Positions 55,176 through 64,000 are shown, numbered from the stretch's first letter. The stretch is DNA of 64,000 nt from Alphaproteobacteria bacterium (GCA_018823835.1 JAHJHT010000002.1:124001-188000); one strand, 5' to 3'. Numbers and translations are program-made. Notes: a model not told the origin generated them from the sequence alone.

Positions 55176-57099
55176 CGGCAACCTCCCCGACCAGCGGGTG
55201 GATGCAGCGCACCGCGCGCCCCGGCGCGAAGTCGACCAGCGGGATCGGCGCGGCGCGGCAGTCGTCCTGGGCCCGCGGGCAGCGCTCGGCAAAGGCGCAG
55301 CCGACCGGCAGCCTGTTGACGACAGGCGGGCGGCCGGCAATCGCGTCGAGCCGGCGTTCCGGCTGGCCGAGCACCGGCACGCAGTCGATCAGCTTGGCGG
55401 TGTAGGGATGCGCCGGCGCGGACAGGATGTCTTCGGTGCTGCCGGTCTCGACGAACTTGCCGGCATACATCACCGCCACCCGGTCGCAGATTGCCGAGAC
55501 GACGCCGAAATCATGGGTGATGAACAGGATGCCGGTGTCGCGCTCCTTGCGCAGCGCGTCGAGCAGCGACAGCACCTGCGCCTGCACCGTCACGTCGAGC
55601 GCCGTCGTCGGTTCGTCGGCGATGATGATGCGGGCGTCGTTGGCGAGCGCCATGGCAATGCAGACGCGCTGGCGCATGCCGCCCGACAGTTCGTGCGGAT
55701 AGGCGTTGAGCCGCTCGGCCGGATTGGGGATGCGGACCAGCTTGAGCAGGTCGGCCGCCTTGGCCGACGTCTCGGCCTTCGACAGCGGCTGGTGCGCCTG
55801 GATCGCCTCGATCAGCTGGTCGCCGACGGTGAACAGCGGGTGCAGCGTCGACAGCGGATCCTGGAAGACATGGCTGACGGCCGCGCCGCGCAACTGCCTG
55901 ATGCGCTCGTCAGAGGCGGCAAACAGGTCCTCGTCGCCCAGCATGGCGGTGCCGCCGACGATGCGGCCGGGTGGCGTCGGCACCAGCCCCATGATCGACA
56001 TGGCGGTGACCGACTTGCCGGAACCGGATTCGCCGACGATGCCAAGGCACTCGCCCCGCTTCACATGGAGGTCGACGCCGCCGACCGCCTTGTAGATCTC
56101 GCCGCCAATGTGGAACTCCGTGCGCAGTCCGCGCACGTCCAGCACCGCGCCGTCTGTTCGCTGCATGGGCGGCTGAGCATCGCGCATCACCGCGGTGCGC
56201 GCCACCGGCCGCGTCAGCGCGCCCGACTTGAGGCGCGGGTCGAGCACGTCGCGCACGCCGTCGCCGAGCAGATTGATGCTCATCACCAGCGCGAAGATCA
56301 TCAGGCCGGGGATGATCGAGACATGCGGGGCGCTGAACAGGATCTTGCGGCCATCGCCAAGCATGGAACCGAGGTCCGCCTGCGGCGGCTGGGCGCCGAG
56401 CCCGAGAAAGGAAAGGCCCGCCGTTTCGAGAATCATCCAGCCGATGGTGGTCGACATGGTGATGATGATGACCGGCAGCACATTGGGCAGCACTTCAATG
56501 AAGAGTATCTGCGCGTTGGACTTGCCGGACAGTCGGGCCGCGTCGACGAACTCGCGGCGGGAAACGCCGAGCGAAATGCCGCGGATGTTGCGGGCGAAGA
56601 ACGGGATGTTGACGACGGCGATGGCGTAGAGCGCGTTGAGCAGGCCCGGGCCGAGCACCGCCACGATCGCCAGCGCAAGCAGGATGTAAGGAAACGCCAT
56701 CACCATATCGATGCCGCGCATCAGCAACGTATCGACGCGCCCGCCGACATAGCCGGCGACGAGGCCGATCAGCGATCCGAAAAAGGCAGCGATCAGGGTG
56801 GCCGAAATGCCGACCGCCAGGCTGACGCGCGTGCCCCAGATCAACCGCGAGAGAATGTCGCGCCCGAGCGCATCGGTGCCAAGCAGGTGCCCCGCCTCGA
56901 GCGGCCGGAGCAGACGGTTGACCGGCTCCGTGGCATCGGGATCGGGCAGCGGCAGGAAGGGCGCGGCGAGCGCCACAAGCACGATGACGGCAAAGACGAT
57001 CAGCCCGCCGGTGGCCAGGCTGTTGTTCAGCAGCAGGCGCAGCCCGTCGGGACGCCCCGAGCTGCGGCGGGCAGGCGGAGCGGCTGCGACTTCCGCCAT
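55168..57099 (-). CDS. fused ABC importer permease (DppC) and ATPase (DppD)
   Basis: 643 residues in a single uninterrupted frame. The first part (about 1-300) is a DppC-type permease with GTDALGRDILSRLIWG and the EAA loop FVDAARLSGKSNAQILF. A short linker (about 300-320) leads to a DppD-type ATPase with Walker A GESGSGKSV, signature LSGGMRQRVCIAMAL, Walker B IIADEPTTALD and the Cys motif GCAFAERCPRAQDDC. The other peptide importer in this window keeps the two as separate genes. The ATG overlaps the DppB stop as TGATG; open frame further upstream, to 57720, is the DppB gene read in another frame. Confidence 0.92.
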   Translation of the reverse strand: MAEVAAAPPARRSSGRPDGLRLLLNNSLATGGLIVFAVIVLVALAAPFLPLPDPDATEPVNRLLRPLEAGHLLGTDALGRDILSRLIWGTRVSLAVGISATLIAAFFGSLIGLVAGYVGGRVDTLLMRGIDMVMAFPYILLALAIVAVLGPGLLNALYAIAVVNIPFFARNIRGISLGVSRREFVDAARLSGKSNAQILFIEVLPNVLPVIIITMSTTIGWMILETAGLSFLGLGAQPPQADLGSMLGDGRKILFSAPHVSIIPGLMIFALVMSINLLGDGVRDVLDPRLKSGALTRPVARTAVMRDAQPPMQRTDGAVLDVRGLRTEFHIGGEIYKAVGGVDLHVKRGECLGIVGESGSGKSVTAMSIMGLVPTPPGRIVGGTAMLGDEDLFAASDERIRQLRGAAVSHVFQDPLSTLHPLFTVGDQLIEAIQAHQPLSKAETSAKAADLLKLVRIPNPAERLNAYPHELSGGMRQRVCIAMALANDARIIIADEPTTALDVTVQAQVLSLLDALRKERDTGILFITHDFGVVSAICDRVAVMYAGKFVETGSTEDILSAPAHPYTAKLIDCVPVLGQPERRLDAIAGRPPVVNRLPVGCAFAERCPRAQDDCRAAPIPLVDFAPGRAVRCIHPLVGEVADA

Positions 57100-58043
57100 C
57101 AGCGCAGCCTCGGGTCGAGCATGGTCTGCACCACGTCGGCCGCCAGGTTGAACAGCACATAGGCGGTTGCGACGATCAGCACGCCGCCCTGGACGAGCAG
57201 CAGGTCGCGCGTCGAGATCGCCTTGACCAGCATTGAGCCGATGCCCGGCCACTGGAACACGGTCTCGATATAGACGGCGCCGCCGAGCACGAAGCCGGCC
57301 TGGATGCCGATGACCGGAATGACGGTGACCAGCGCCGACTTGAAGGCGTGCCTGTAGATGACGCGGTTTTCGGTGACGCCCTTGGCGCGGGCTGTACGGA
57401 TGTAGTCCTGGCGCAGCACCTCGAGCATCGCGGTGCGGGTCAGCCGGGCGATCACGCCGGTCGCCACGACGGCCAGCGTCAACGCCGGCAGGAACAAATG
57501 GTGCAGCAGGTCCGGCAGGTCGCCGCCGCCGTAGATCGCGTACATGCCGCTGGCCGGGAAGAGGCGCAGGTCGACGGCGAAGACGAGGATCAGCAGCAGG
57601 CCCAGCCAGAAGGACGGCACCGATATGCCGATCAGGACAACGAAGGTGATGGTCTTGTCGACCCAGGAGAACTGGCGGACGGCCGAGACGATGCCCGCCA
57701 CCAGGCCGACAATCGAGCACAGGACCAGAGACGTTCCGGCGAGGATGAGCGTAGCCGAAAATCGCTCCATCACCTCGTCGAGGACCGGCCTGTTCATGGT
57801 GTAGGAGCGGCCGAAATCGCCGTGTGTCAGGTTGGTCAGCCAGATCAGGTATTGCTGCAGGAGCGGCTTGTCCAGGCCGAGGTCGCGGTTCAGCTTCTCA
57901 ACGTTTTCGGGCGTCGCGTAGGAGCCCAGGATGGCTGTCGCGGGGTCGCCGGGAATCATCGCCATGATCAGGAAGACGATGATGGTCAGCCCGAAGATGA
58001 CGGGGATCGCAGCCAGCAGTCGTTTGGCGATGTAGGCCGTCAA
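57099..58043 (-). CDS. peptide-type ABC importer, permease (DppB-like)
   Basis: 314 residues, six helices, the canonical N-terminus YIAKRLLAAIPVIFGL, EAA loop YIRTARAKGVTENRVIYRHA and a C-terminal MLDPRLR. The start is a TTG at 58043. It lies 62 bases after the binding-protein stop; that short gap includes a CGATGCC/GGCATCG hairpin that may favour the binding protein. It pairs with the DppC half of the fusion. Confidence 0.9.
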   Translation of the reverse strand: MTAYIAKRLLAAIPVIFGLTIIVFLIMAMIPGDPATAILGSYATPENVEKLNRDLGLDKPLLQQYLIWLTNLTHGDFGRSYTMNRPVLDEVMERFSATLILAGTSLVLCSIVGLVAGIVSAVRQFSWVDKTITFVVLIGISVPSFWLGLLLILVFAVDLRLFPASGMYAIYGGGDLPDLLHHLFLPALTLAVVATGVIARLTRTAMLEVLRQDYIRTARAKGVTENRVIYRHAFKSALVTVIPVIGIQAGFVLGGAVYIETVFQWPGIGSMLVKAISTRDLLLVQGGVLIVATAYVLFNLAADVVQTMLDPRLR

Positions 58044-58105
58044 GAAGCGCTCCCCTTCCGGGCGTCAGGGCGATGCCGGGGTCCTGCCCCGGCATCGCGA
58101 TACGG

Positions 58106-59665
58106 TCACTGCGGCTTGGCGACCTTCTGCAGCATCAGGAAGAAGGACGGCTGGAGCTTGAAGTTCGCCACCGATGCCTTGGTCACGGCGTTCTGCTTCC
58201 AGTTGGCGACGAAGACCCAGGGGGCGTCTTCCTGCACAACGGTCTGCATCTCCTTGTAGAGCTTGGCGCGTTCGTCCTGGTCGGTCGAACGGCGCGCGGC
58301 TTCCAGAAGCTCGTCGACCTTCGGGTTGGAATAGTAGCCGGAGTTGAAGCCGCCCTTGTCGGGCATCGCTTCGGTGCGCAGCGCGAGGAATGGCAGCGTG
58401 TCCGGATCGTTGGTCATCCAGGCCATCTCGGCCATGTCGGCCTTGCCTTCGAGACCCGGATTGACCTTGCCGAGGAAGGTGTTCCACTCGTAGGTCTCGA
58501 TGTTCACCTCCATGCCGACGGCCTTCAGGTCGGCCTGGATGGCGGTGCCCATGGCGATCGGATCGAGCATGCCGGAACCGCCCTCGGTGACGTAGAAGGT
58601 CACCGGCTCGCCGTTGTAGCCAGCCTCCTTGAGCAGCGCCTTGGCCTTGTCGGGATCGTAGGCATAGGGCTCGAGATCCTCGTTGTAGGCCCAGGCGAAG
58701 GCCGGCGGGGTCGGCCCGGCCGCAACCTCGGCGGTGCCCTGCAGGATGTTGTCCACCAGCGCCGTCTTGTTGATGGCGTAGTTGGCGGCCTGCCTGACGG
58801 CCTTGTTGGCGAAGGGCCCTTCCTTGGTGTTCAGGATCAGGAACCAGACGTGCGGGCCGGCCTGTTCCTGGACGACGAACTGGCCGTCGGTGCGGAACTG
58901 CTGCAGGCTGTCCGGCGGCACCTCGACCATGATGTCGAGACCGCCCGAAAGCATCTCTGCAATGCGCGTGTTGGCGTCGGTGATCGGCCGGTAGATGACC
59001 GCCTCTAGCCGCGGTGCGCCATCCCAGTAGTCGTCGTTGCGGGTGACGACCACCTTGGCGTTGGCTTCCCACTCGGCGAACTTGAAGGCGCCCGTGCCCG
59101 CCGGATTACGCCCGAACTCCTTGCCGTTCTTCGTCACCGCGTCCGGCGAGACGATCAGGCCGGTCGGATAGGCGAGGTTGGAGAGGAAAGGCGCATAGGG
59201 CTCCTTCAGCTTGAACTCGACCGTCAGGTTGTCGACGGCGGTGACCGTTTCGACCGAGGAGAAGAAGAAGGAGAGCGGGAAAGGCCCGGTGTCATGCGCG
59301 GGATGGTTCTCGTCGAGCATTCGGTCGAAGTTGAACTTGACCGCCTCGGCGTTGAACGCCGAGCCGTCGTGAAACGTCACGCCGTCGCGCAGCTTGAAGG
59401 TGTAGGTCGTGCCGTCGTCCGAGATCGTCCAGCTCTCGGCCAGCGCGGGCTCGACTTCCAGCGTGGCGTCCTTGTAGCGCACCAGCCCGTCATAGACGTT
59501 CATGAGGATGCGGAAGTCGTTGACCGCCGTCACCGCATGCGGATCAAGCGATTTCGGCTCGGCAATCTGGCCCACGACAAGCACGTTGGGCGGCGTCTGG
59601 GCATGGGCGGGCGCTGCGAAGGCGAGCAGCGCAGATGCCACCATGGCGGCCAGAAATCTCTTCAT
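58106..59665 (-). CDS. peptide-type ABC importer, periplasmic binding protein
   Basis: 519 residues. A signal peptide (about 1-22, APAHA) precedes an SBP_bac_5 domain (SWTISDDGTTYTFKLRDGV). The ATG at 59665 has GGAG 6 bases upstream; a longer frame to 59707 lacks one. It is the first gene of the operon and faces the M20 hydrolase gene across 135 AT-rich bases. The family binds peptides but also opines, nickel and other small ligands; the neighbouring ureidohydrolase suggests an N-carbamoyl or related amino acid, by inference. Confidence 0.9.
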   Translation of the reverse strand: MKRFLAAMVASALLAFAAPAHAQTPPNVLVVGQIAEPKSLDPHAVTAVNDFRILMNVYDGLVRYKDATLEVEPALAESWTISDDGTTYTFKLRDGVTFHDGSAFNAEAVKFNFDRMLDENHPAHDTGPFPLSFFFSSVETVTAVDNLTVEFKLKEPYAPFLSNLAYPTGLIVSPDAVTKNGKEFGRNPAGTGAFKFAEWEANAKVVVTRNDDYWDGAPRLEAVIYRPITDANTRIAEMLSGGLDIMVEVPPDSLQQFRTDGQFVVQEQAGPHVWFLILNTKEGPFANKAVRQAANYAINKTALVDNILQGTAEVAAGPTPPAFAWAYNEDLEPYAYDPDKAKALLKEAGYNGEPVTFYVTEGGSGMLDPIAMGTAIQADLKAVGMEVNIETYEWNTFLGKVNPGLEGKADMAEMAWMTNDPDTLPFLALRTEAMPDKGGFNSGYYSNPKVDELLEAARRSTDQDERAKLYKEMQTVVQEDAPWVFVANWKQNAVTKASVANFKLQPSFFLMLQKVAKPQ

Positions 59666-59726
59666 GGCGATCTCCATCGTTTCAGATGGAAGACAATTAA
59701 TTCGCAAAATTTAAGGTAAGGCAAGT

Positions 59727-59742
59727 ATTTATTATGATAAAT
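59727..59742. promoter_or_regulatory. inverted repeat in the divergent promoter region
   Basis: ATTTAT and ATAAAT separated by four bases, in the AT-rich gap between the binding-protein and hydrolase genes. It is a plausible operator for the FCD-type GntR regulator encoded at the end of the importer operon, though AT-rich promoters give such repeats by chance. Confidence 0.35.
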
Positions 59743-59800
59743 TTTTGTGCACTCATGAGCCGGTCTGCAAGCCACCAACGGGAGGAGCGGCGCGACGACC

Positions 59801-61048
59801 ATGAACCATCCAAAGCCCAGCATCGATTCCGGACGGCTGCGGCGCCTGTTCGACGGGATCAACGCGTTCGGTTTGAACGCGCTGAGCGGCGGCTACAACC
59901 GGATCGGCTATTCGCCGGAGGACATGGCGGTGCGCGACTGGTTCGCCGCGGAGATGGCAAGGGACGGCCTCTCAGTCACCCGTGACTGCGTGAACAATCT
60001 CTTCGGGCGCTTCGGGCCGACGTACGGTCCCTGCATCATGACCGGCTCGCATCTCGACACGGTGCCGGAAGGCGGCGCCTTCGACGGATCGCTTGGCGCC
60101 TGCGTGGCGCTGGAATGCGTGCGCGCCATGAAGGACGCAGGGATCGAGCCGCGCTGCGCGATCACCGTGGTGGCGACCGCCGAGGAAGAGGGTCGGTTCG
60201 GCGGCATGCTCGGGTCGCAGACCATCGCCGGCGCCGTGACCCGCGAATGGATCGACCAGGCGAGCGACAGCGACGGCATCGGCCTGGTCGGGGAGATGGC
60301 GCGTCGGGGGCTCGATGCGCATGGCGCGCCGGCTGCCGCGTGGCCGCCCGGCTCGATCAAGGCCTTCCTCGAACTCCATATCGAACAGGGGCCGATACTC
60401 GAGCGGGCCCGGATTCCCATCGGCATCGTCAACGCGATCTCGGGAGTCTGCAACCTGCAGGTCCGCTATGAGGGAACCGCCAATCACTCCGGCACCACGC
60501 CGATGGACATGCGCGCGGACGCCTTCGCCGGCCTCGCCGCCTTCGCCGTCACGATCCCGAAGGCCATCGCCGCAAGCGGCACGGACCAGAGCCGCATCAC
60601 GATCGGCAAGGTGGAGCTCGGCCCCAACGTCCCGCACACCGTCCCGGGCGCCGCCGAATTCTCGATCATCATCCGCGACACGTCGCAGGACGTCATGCAG
60701 CGCCTGCGCGCTGCCATCGCCGACAGCATCGAGGCGGCAGCCGGCGCCCATCACCTGCGCTTCACGATCGAGGAGAAGAGCTGGCTGATGCCCGCGCAGC
60801 TCGATGCGGGGCTCCATGCGATGCTTGCCGAGGAGGCCGAGAGGCTCGGGCTGGCGGCGCTCGACATGCCGTCCGGCGCCGGTCACGACGCGCAGACGAT
60901 GCAGACGCTGTGCCCGGCGGGGCTTGTCTTCGTGCCAAGCCGCGGCGGCATCAGCCATGCGCCGCAGGAGTGGAGCGACTGGGCCGACATCGAGAAGGCA
61001 GCCGACCTGATGCTGAACGCGCTGGTGCGGCTGGCAGCCGAGACCTAG
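59801..61048 (+). CDS. M20-family ureidohydrolase (N-carbamoyl-amino-acid hydrolase/allantoate amidohydrolase type)
   Basis: 415 residues. TGSHLDTVPEGGAFDGSLG and AEEEGRFGGMLGS carry the dinuclear metal ligands, ELHIEQGPILE and NHSGTTPMDMR the substrate and dimer residues, and SGAGHDAQTM the last His. The family cleaves the ureido group of N-carbamoyl-amino acids or allantoate in the cytosol. It is divergent from the peptide-type importer. The stop overlaps the phnF stop by four bases. Confidence 0.88.
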   Translation: MNHPKPSIDSGRLRRLFDGINAFGLNALSGGYNRIGYSPEDMAVRDWFAAEMARDGLSVTRDCVNNLFGRFGPTYGPCIMTGSHLDTVPEGGAFDGSLGACVALECVRAMKDAGIEPRCAITVVATAEEEGRFGGMLGSQTIAGAVTREWIDQASDSDGIGLVGEMARRGLDAHGAPAAAWPPGSIKAFLELHIEQGPILERARIPIGIVNAISGVCNLQVRYEGTANHSGTTPMDMRADAFAGLAAFAVTIPKAIAASGTDQSRITIGKVELGPNVPHTVPGAAEFSIIIRDTSQDVMQRLRAAIADSIEAAAGAHHLRFTIEEKSWLMPAQLDAGLHAMLAEEAERLGLAALDMPSGAGHDAQTMQTLCPAGLVFVPSRGGISHAPQEWSDWADIEKAADLMLNALVRLAAET

Positions 61049-61779
61049 GCCACCGAGAGTTCCACGCGATCGGCCGCGAAGCGGGTCTCCGAATACTGCA
61101 CCGGCGCCTCGTCGAGGTCGACATTCACATAGGTGGTCACCAGCACGATGGCGCCCGGCGACAGGCGAAGGTCGGCCAGGTCCGACGCCGTGGCGTGGCG
61201 CGCCGAGACATTGGTCGAGCGGCGGAAATAGTCGCTCACGCCGAAGTCGCGGAAGGCCGCGGTGATCGACCCCGATGCGGCATAGGCCTTTTCAAGACCG
61301 TCGAAGCGGGCTGCGTCGAAGAAGCTCGTGGCGCGCGAGACCGGGCGGCCATCGGCCTCGCTCAGCGTCTCCAGCCTCAGTACCGGCGTCCCCACGTCGA
61401 GCCCGAGGGCCGCGCCGATCCTGGCATCCGCCGCTTCGACCGAATGCCCAAGCAGGCTGCCCCGCCGCTCCCGCGCCTGGTCCTTCAGTCCCTCCGAGAA
61501 GCGGGTCCGGACGCCGATCGGATAGGCGAAGCGCTTGCGGTTCTCGACAAAGGTGCCGCGGCCCTGCTCGGCGCGCAAAACGCCCTCCTGCACGAGTGCT
61601 GCGATCGCGCCGCGCACCGTGTGCCGGTTGACGCCGAAGCGTTCCGCCAGCGCCATCTCCGGCGGCAGCTTTTCGACAAATTCGCCTGTCCCGATGGCAA
61701 GGCGGATCTGGTCGGCAATCTGCCGCCAGAGCGCAATGCCGTGGCGGCGCTCCATCAGTTTTTCGGCTTCGATCGTCAT
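61045..61779 (-). CDS. phnF: phosphonate-operon GntR/HutC-type repressor
   Basis: 244 residues. The GntR helix-turn-helix (about 14-75, with LAERFGVNRHTVRGAIAALV) is followed by a UTRA ligand domain (about 95-235). Divergence from phnGHI and full PhnF length support the name. It probably represses the C-P lyase operon until phosphate is scarce or a phosphonate binds. The candidate operator is at 61843-61862. Confidence 0.9.
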   Translation of the reverse strand: MTIEAEKLMERRHGIALWRQIADQIRLAIGTGEFVEKLPPEMALAERFGVNRHTVRGAIAALVQEGVLRAEQGRGTFVENRKRFAYPIGVRTRFSEGLKDQARERRGSLLGHSVEAADARIGAALGLDVGTPVLRLETLSEADGRPVSRATSFFDAARFDGLEKAYAASGSITAAFRDFGVSDYFRRSTNVSARHATASDLADLRLSPGAIVLVTTYVNVDLDEAPVQYSETRFAADRVELSVA

Positions 61780-61842
61780 TCCCCGGAACCTGTCATGCAG
61801 GCGTCATCGACACGCGTTAGCAAATATGCATAACTTGTATAG

Positions 61843-61862
61843 TTGTCTATATCAATAGACAA
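61843..61862. promoter_or_regulatory. candidate PhnF operator
   Basis: Perfect inverted repeat TTGTCTA (61843-61849) and TAGACAA (61856-61862) with a 6-base spacer, in the 104-base gap between phnF and phnG. The arms keep the GT...AC ends typical of GntR-family operators. A related half, TTGTATA, lies just to the left. Confidence 0.6.
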
Positions 61863-61883
61863 GTTTAACCGAGAGCGATTGCC

Positions 61884-62354
61884 ATGCAGCCAGAACGTGG
61901 ATTGGAAAAGAAGGCCGACGCGGCGCGCAAGGCGGCGATGGCGGCCTTCGCCGGCGCGACCGGCGATCAGCTCAGGCAGCTCGCACAGGACGCCGGCCTG
62001 CCGCTCGAGTCCGAAACGATGCGCGGGCCAGAGACCGGGCTGGTGACGGTGCGCGGCCGGATCGGCGGCGGCGGCGCCGTCTTCAACACCGGCGAAGCGA
62101 CGGTCACGCGGGCAACGGTGCGCCTGCCCTCCGGCCAGATCGGCCACGCCTTCGCGCTTGGCCGCGACAAGGAAAAGGTGCGGCTTGCCGCGATCCTCGA
62201 CGCGCTCTGGTGCAGCGACGAGACACGGCCGGCGGTCGAGCAGAAGATCGTGCTGCCGCTTGCGCAACTGGCGACCAGGGCCGACGCCCGCAAGCATGCC
62301 GAAACGGCGGCGACCCGGGTCGATTTCTTCACCATGGTGCGGGGAGAAGACTGA
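61884..62354 (+). CDS. phnG: C-P lyase subunit PhnG
   Basis: 156 residues, full length for PhnG. The conserved AMAAFAGA start region, TGLVTVRGRIGGGGAVFN and RATVRLPSGQIGHAFALGRD are present. With PhnH, PhnI and PhnJ it forms the cytosolic core complex that moves a phosphonate onto ATP in place of adenine. GAGAG lies 8 bases before the ATG. The stop overlaps the phnH start as TGATG. Confidence 0.95.
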   Translation: MQPERGLEKKADAARKAAMAAFAGATGDQLRQLAQDAGLPLESETMRGPETGLVTVRGRIGGGGAVFNTGEATVTRATVRLPSGQIGHAFALGRDKEKVRLAAILDALWCSDETRPAVEQKIVLPLAQLATRADARKHAETAATRVDFFTMVRGED

Positions 62355-62962
62355 TGGTGCTGGCCGAACACATCACCGGCGGGTTCGGCGATCCCGTCTT
62401 CAACGCGCAGAGCGTGTTTCGCTCGGTCATGGGCGCCATAGCGCGGCCGGGAACCGTATCGCCCGTTGCATCCCTTGCCGGGCCGCCTGCGCCGCTGTCG
62501 CCGACGGCCGCGGCCATCGCGCTGACGCTCTGCGACCAGGATACGCCGGTCTGGCTCGACGCATCGCTGCGCGGCTCGGAAGCGGTCGCAAGCTGGATCG
62601 GCTTCCACACCGGCGCGCCGCTCGCCCACACGCCGGCCGACGCGCATTTCGCGCTCGTCGCCGACCCTGCAAGCCTGATGGCGCTCGAGAATTTCGCGCA
62701 AGGCACGCAGGAATATCCCGACCGCTCGACCACACTCGTCTTCCAGGTTGCGAGCCTGACGGCGGGCGAGACGCTGTTCTTCGAGGGGCCGGGGATCGAG
62801 CGCGTCGCCACGCTCGCGCCGACGCCGCTGCCGCGCCATTTCATCGAGCAGTGGAAGCAGAACCGCGCCCGCTTTCCGCGCGGCGTCGACCTGATCCTTG
62901 CTGCCGGGGATGGCATTGCCTGCCTGCCGCGCAGCACCCGCATCCGCGCCTCGGAGGCATGA
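62354..62962 (+). CDS. phnH: C-P lyase subunit PhnH
   Basis: 202 residues. GGFGDPVFNAQSVFRSVM, IARPGTV and the C-terminal FPRGVDLILAAGDGIACLPRSTR match PhnH along its length. It is a structural subunit of the C-P lyase core. Translation is coupled to phnG; phnI follows after 4 bases. Confidence 0.95.
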   Translation: MVLAEHITGGFGDPVFNAQSVFRSVMGAIARPGTVSPVASLAGPPAPLSPTAAAIALTLCDQDTPVWLDASLRGSEAVASWIGFHTGAPLAHTPADAHFALVADPASLMALENFAQGTQEYPDRSTTLVFQVASLTAGETLFFEGPGIERVATLAPTPLPRHFIEQWKQNRARFPRGVDLILAAGDGIACLPRSTRIRASEA

Positions 62963-62966
62963 GACC

Positions 62967-64000
62967 ATGTATGTAGCCGTCAAGGGCGGGGAAGCCGCCA
63001 TCCGCAACGCCCACAGGCTGCTCGCCGACCGCAGGCGCGGCGACCGCAGCGTGCCGGCGCTGCGCCTCGACCAGATCGTCGAGCAGCTCGGCCTCGGCGT
63101 CGACCGCGTGATGAGCGAGGGCTCGCTCTATGACCGCGAGCTCGCCGCACTCGCCATCGTGCAGGCGCGCGGCGACCTCATCGAGGCGATCTTCCTGGTG
63201 CGCGCCTACCGCACCACCCTGCCCCGCTTCGGCTACACACGGCCGGTCGACACCGCCGCCATGCATGCGGAGCGGCGCATCTCCGCCACCTACAAGGATC
63301 TGCCCGGCGGCCAGATGCTCGGGCCGACCTTCGACTACACGCACCGGCTGCTCGACCCGGAGCTTGCCACCGGCGCGCCCGTGGAGGAGCCCGAACAGCG
63401 CGACATCGAACCCGAGGCGATGCCGCGCGTCTCGGACCTGCTCGCCGGCGAGGACCTGATCGAGAGCGACGGGGATCTGCCGGCCGGCCATGTCACCGGC
63501 GACATCACGCGCGAGCCGCTGGAGTTCCCGCTCGAGCGCGACGCCCGTCTGCAGGCGCTGTCGCGCGGCGACGAGGGTTTTCTGCTGGCGCTCGCCTATT
63601 CGACGCAGCGCGGCTATGCGCGCAGCCATCCCTTCGTCGGCGAGATCCGCATCGGCGAAGTCGAACTCGAGCTCGATGTTCCGGAGCTGGACTTTCCGGT
63701 GACGCTCGGCCGCATCCGCGTCACCGAGTGCCAGATGGTCAACCAGTTCAAAGGGTCTGCAAAGCAGCCGCCGCAGTTCACCCGCGGCTACGGGCTGGTC
63801 TTCGGCCAGAGCGAGCGCAAGGCGATGGCCATGTCGCTCTGCGACCGGGCGTTGCGCGCCCGCGAACTCGGCGAGGACATCACCGCGGCGGCGCAGGACG
63901 AGGAATTCGTCATCTCGCATTCCGACAACGTGCAGGCGACCGGCTTCGTCGAGCACCTCAAGCTGCCGCACTATGTCGACTTCCAGGCCGAACTCGACCT
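62967..64000 (+). CDS. phnI: C-P lyase subunit PhnI (3' end outside window)
   Basis: 344 complete codons are visible. The start MYVAVKGGEAAIRNAH, SEGSLYDRELAALAI and FAYSTQRGYARSHP-like and TECQMVNQFKG regions are those of PhnI, which displaces adenine from ATP and attaches the phosphonate, with PhnG, PhnH and PhnL. The gene is cut by the right edge; phnJ and the rest are expected beyond. Confidence 0.95.
   Translation, partial: MYVAVKGGEAAIRNAHRLLADRRRGDRSVPALRLDQIVEQLGLGVDRVMSEGSLYDRELAALAIVQARGDLIEAIFLVRAYRTTLPRFGYTRPVDTAAMHAERRISATYKDLPGGQMLGPTFDYTHRLLDPELATGAPVEEPEQRDIEPEAMPRVSDLLAGEDLIESDGDLPAGHVTGDITREPLEFPLERDARLQALSRGDEGFLLALAYSTQRGYARSHPFVGEIRIGEVELELDVPELDFPVTLGRIRVTECQMVNQFKGSAKQPPQFTRGYGLVFGQSERKAMAMSLCDRALRARELGEDITAAAQDEEFVISHSDNVQATGFVEHLKLPHYVDFQAELD

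Overview
The window reads as a chromosomal segment of a high-GC alphaproteobacterium of the order Hyphomicrobiales (Rhizobiales), most like Mesorhizobium, Aminobacter or other Phyllobacteriaceae. This is inferred from the gene families (arabonate-type IlvD/Edd dehydratase, several peptide, putrescine and BMP-type ABC importers, a permease-ATPase fusion), from the rpmH-rnpA-yidC block, and from mosaic palindromes of the kind rhizobia carry. No database search was possible. Nearly all of the DNA is coding, and many start and stop codons overlap as ATGA, GTGA or TGATG, so most genes sit in operons. I see no insertion sequence, prophage, CRISPR array or rRNA.

Layout. 1-9 kb: an IlvD/Edd sugar-acid dehydratase (cut by the window edge), an orphan CoxG-like protein, an Mrp-type P-loop ATPase, a DadA-like FAD oxidoreductase, a large secreted protein with two caspase-fold domains, a ketose 3-epimerase-like TIM barrel and an SPFH protein. 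9-16 kb: a putrescine-type ABC importer plus gamma-aminobutyraldehyde dehydrogenase in the same order as E. coli ydcSTUV-patD, with a LysR regulator upstream. 16-22.5 kb: a DeoR regulator, two choline-kinase-like phosphotransferases, a sarcosine/dimethylglycine-dehydrogenase-like flavoprotein and a methyltransferase, which together look like an unassigned amine pathway. 22.5-25 kb: an asparagine synthetase and an unknown secreted protein. 25-31 kb: a BMP-family (nucleoside-type) ABC importer with a cytosine-deaminase-like amidohydrolase.

31-40 kb: an MsbA-like exporter, then an M19 dipeptidase in one operon with a complete peptide importer. 40-43 kb: yidC, rnpA and rpmH, with a recognisable rpmH promoter. 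43-47 kb: a VTT membrane protein, a MerA/Lpd-like disulfide oxidoreductase, an orphan sensor kinase and tRNA-Arg(ACG) with a decayed coding fragment against its 3' end. 47-50.4 kb: the tetronate genes otnK, otnC and otnI behind a 5'-truncated shikimate dehydrogenase. 50.4-53 kb: an FG-GAP-like secreted protein, a coiled-coil protein and rfbA. 53-61 kb: a second peptide-type importer whose permease and ATPase are fused, ending in its own GntR regulator and facing a divergent M20 ureidohydrolase. 61-64 kb: phnF facing phnGHI, the start of a C-P lyase operon, with a strong operator candidate between them.

Overall the segment is devoted to scavenging small nitrogen, carbon and phosphorus compounds (putrescine, peptides, nucleobases, methylated amines, tetronates, phosphonates), with one housekeeping island for translation and membrane insertion. 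The least explained items are the double-caspase protein, the kinase/flavoprotein cluster, the tRNA-adjacent fragment and the truncated head of the otn operon.
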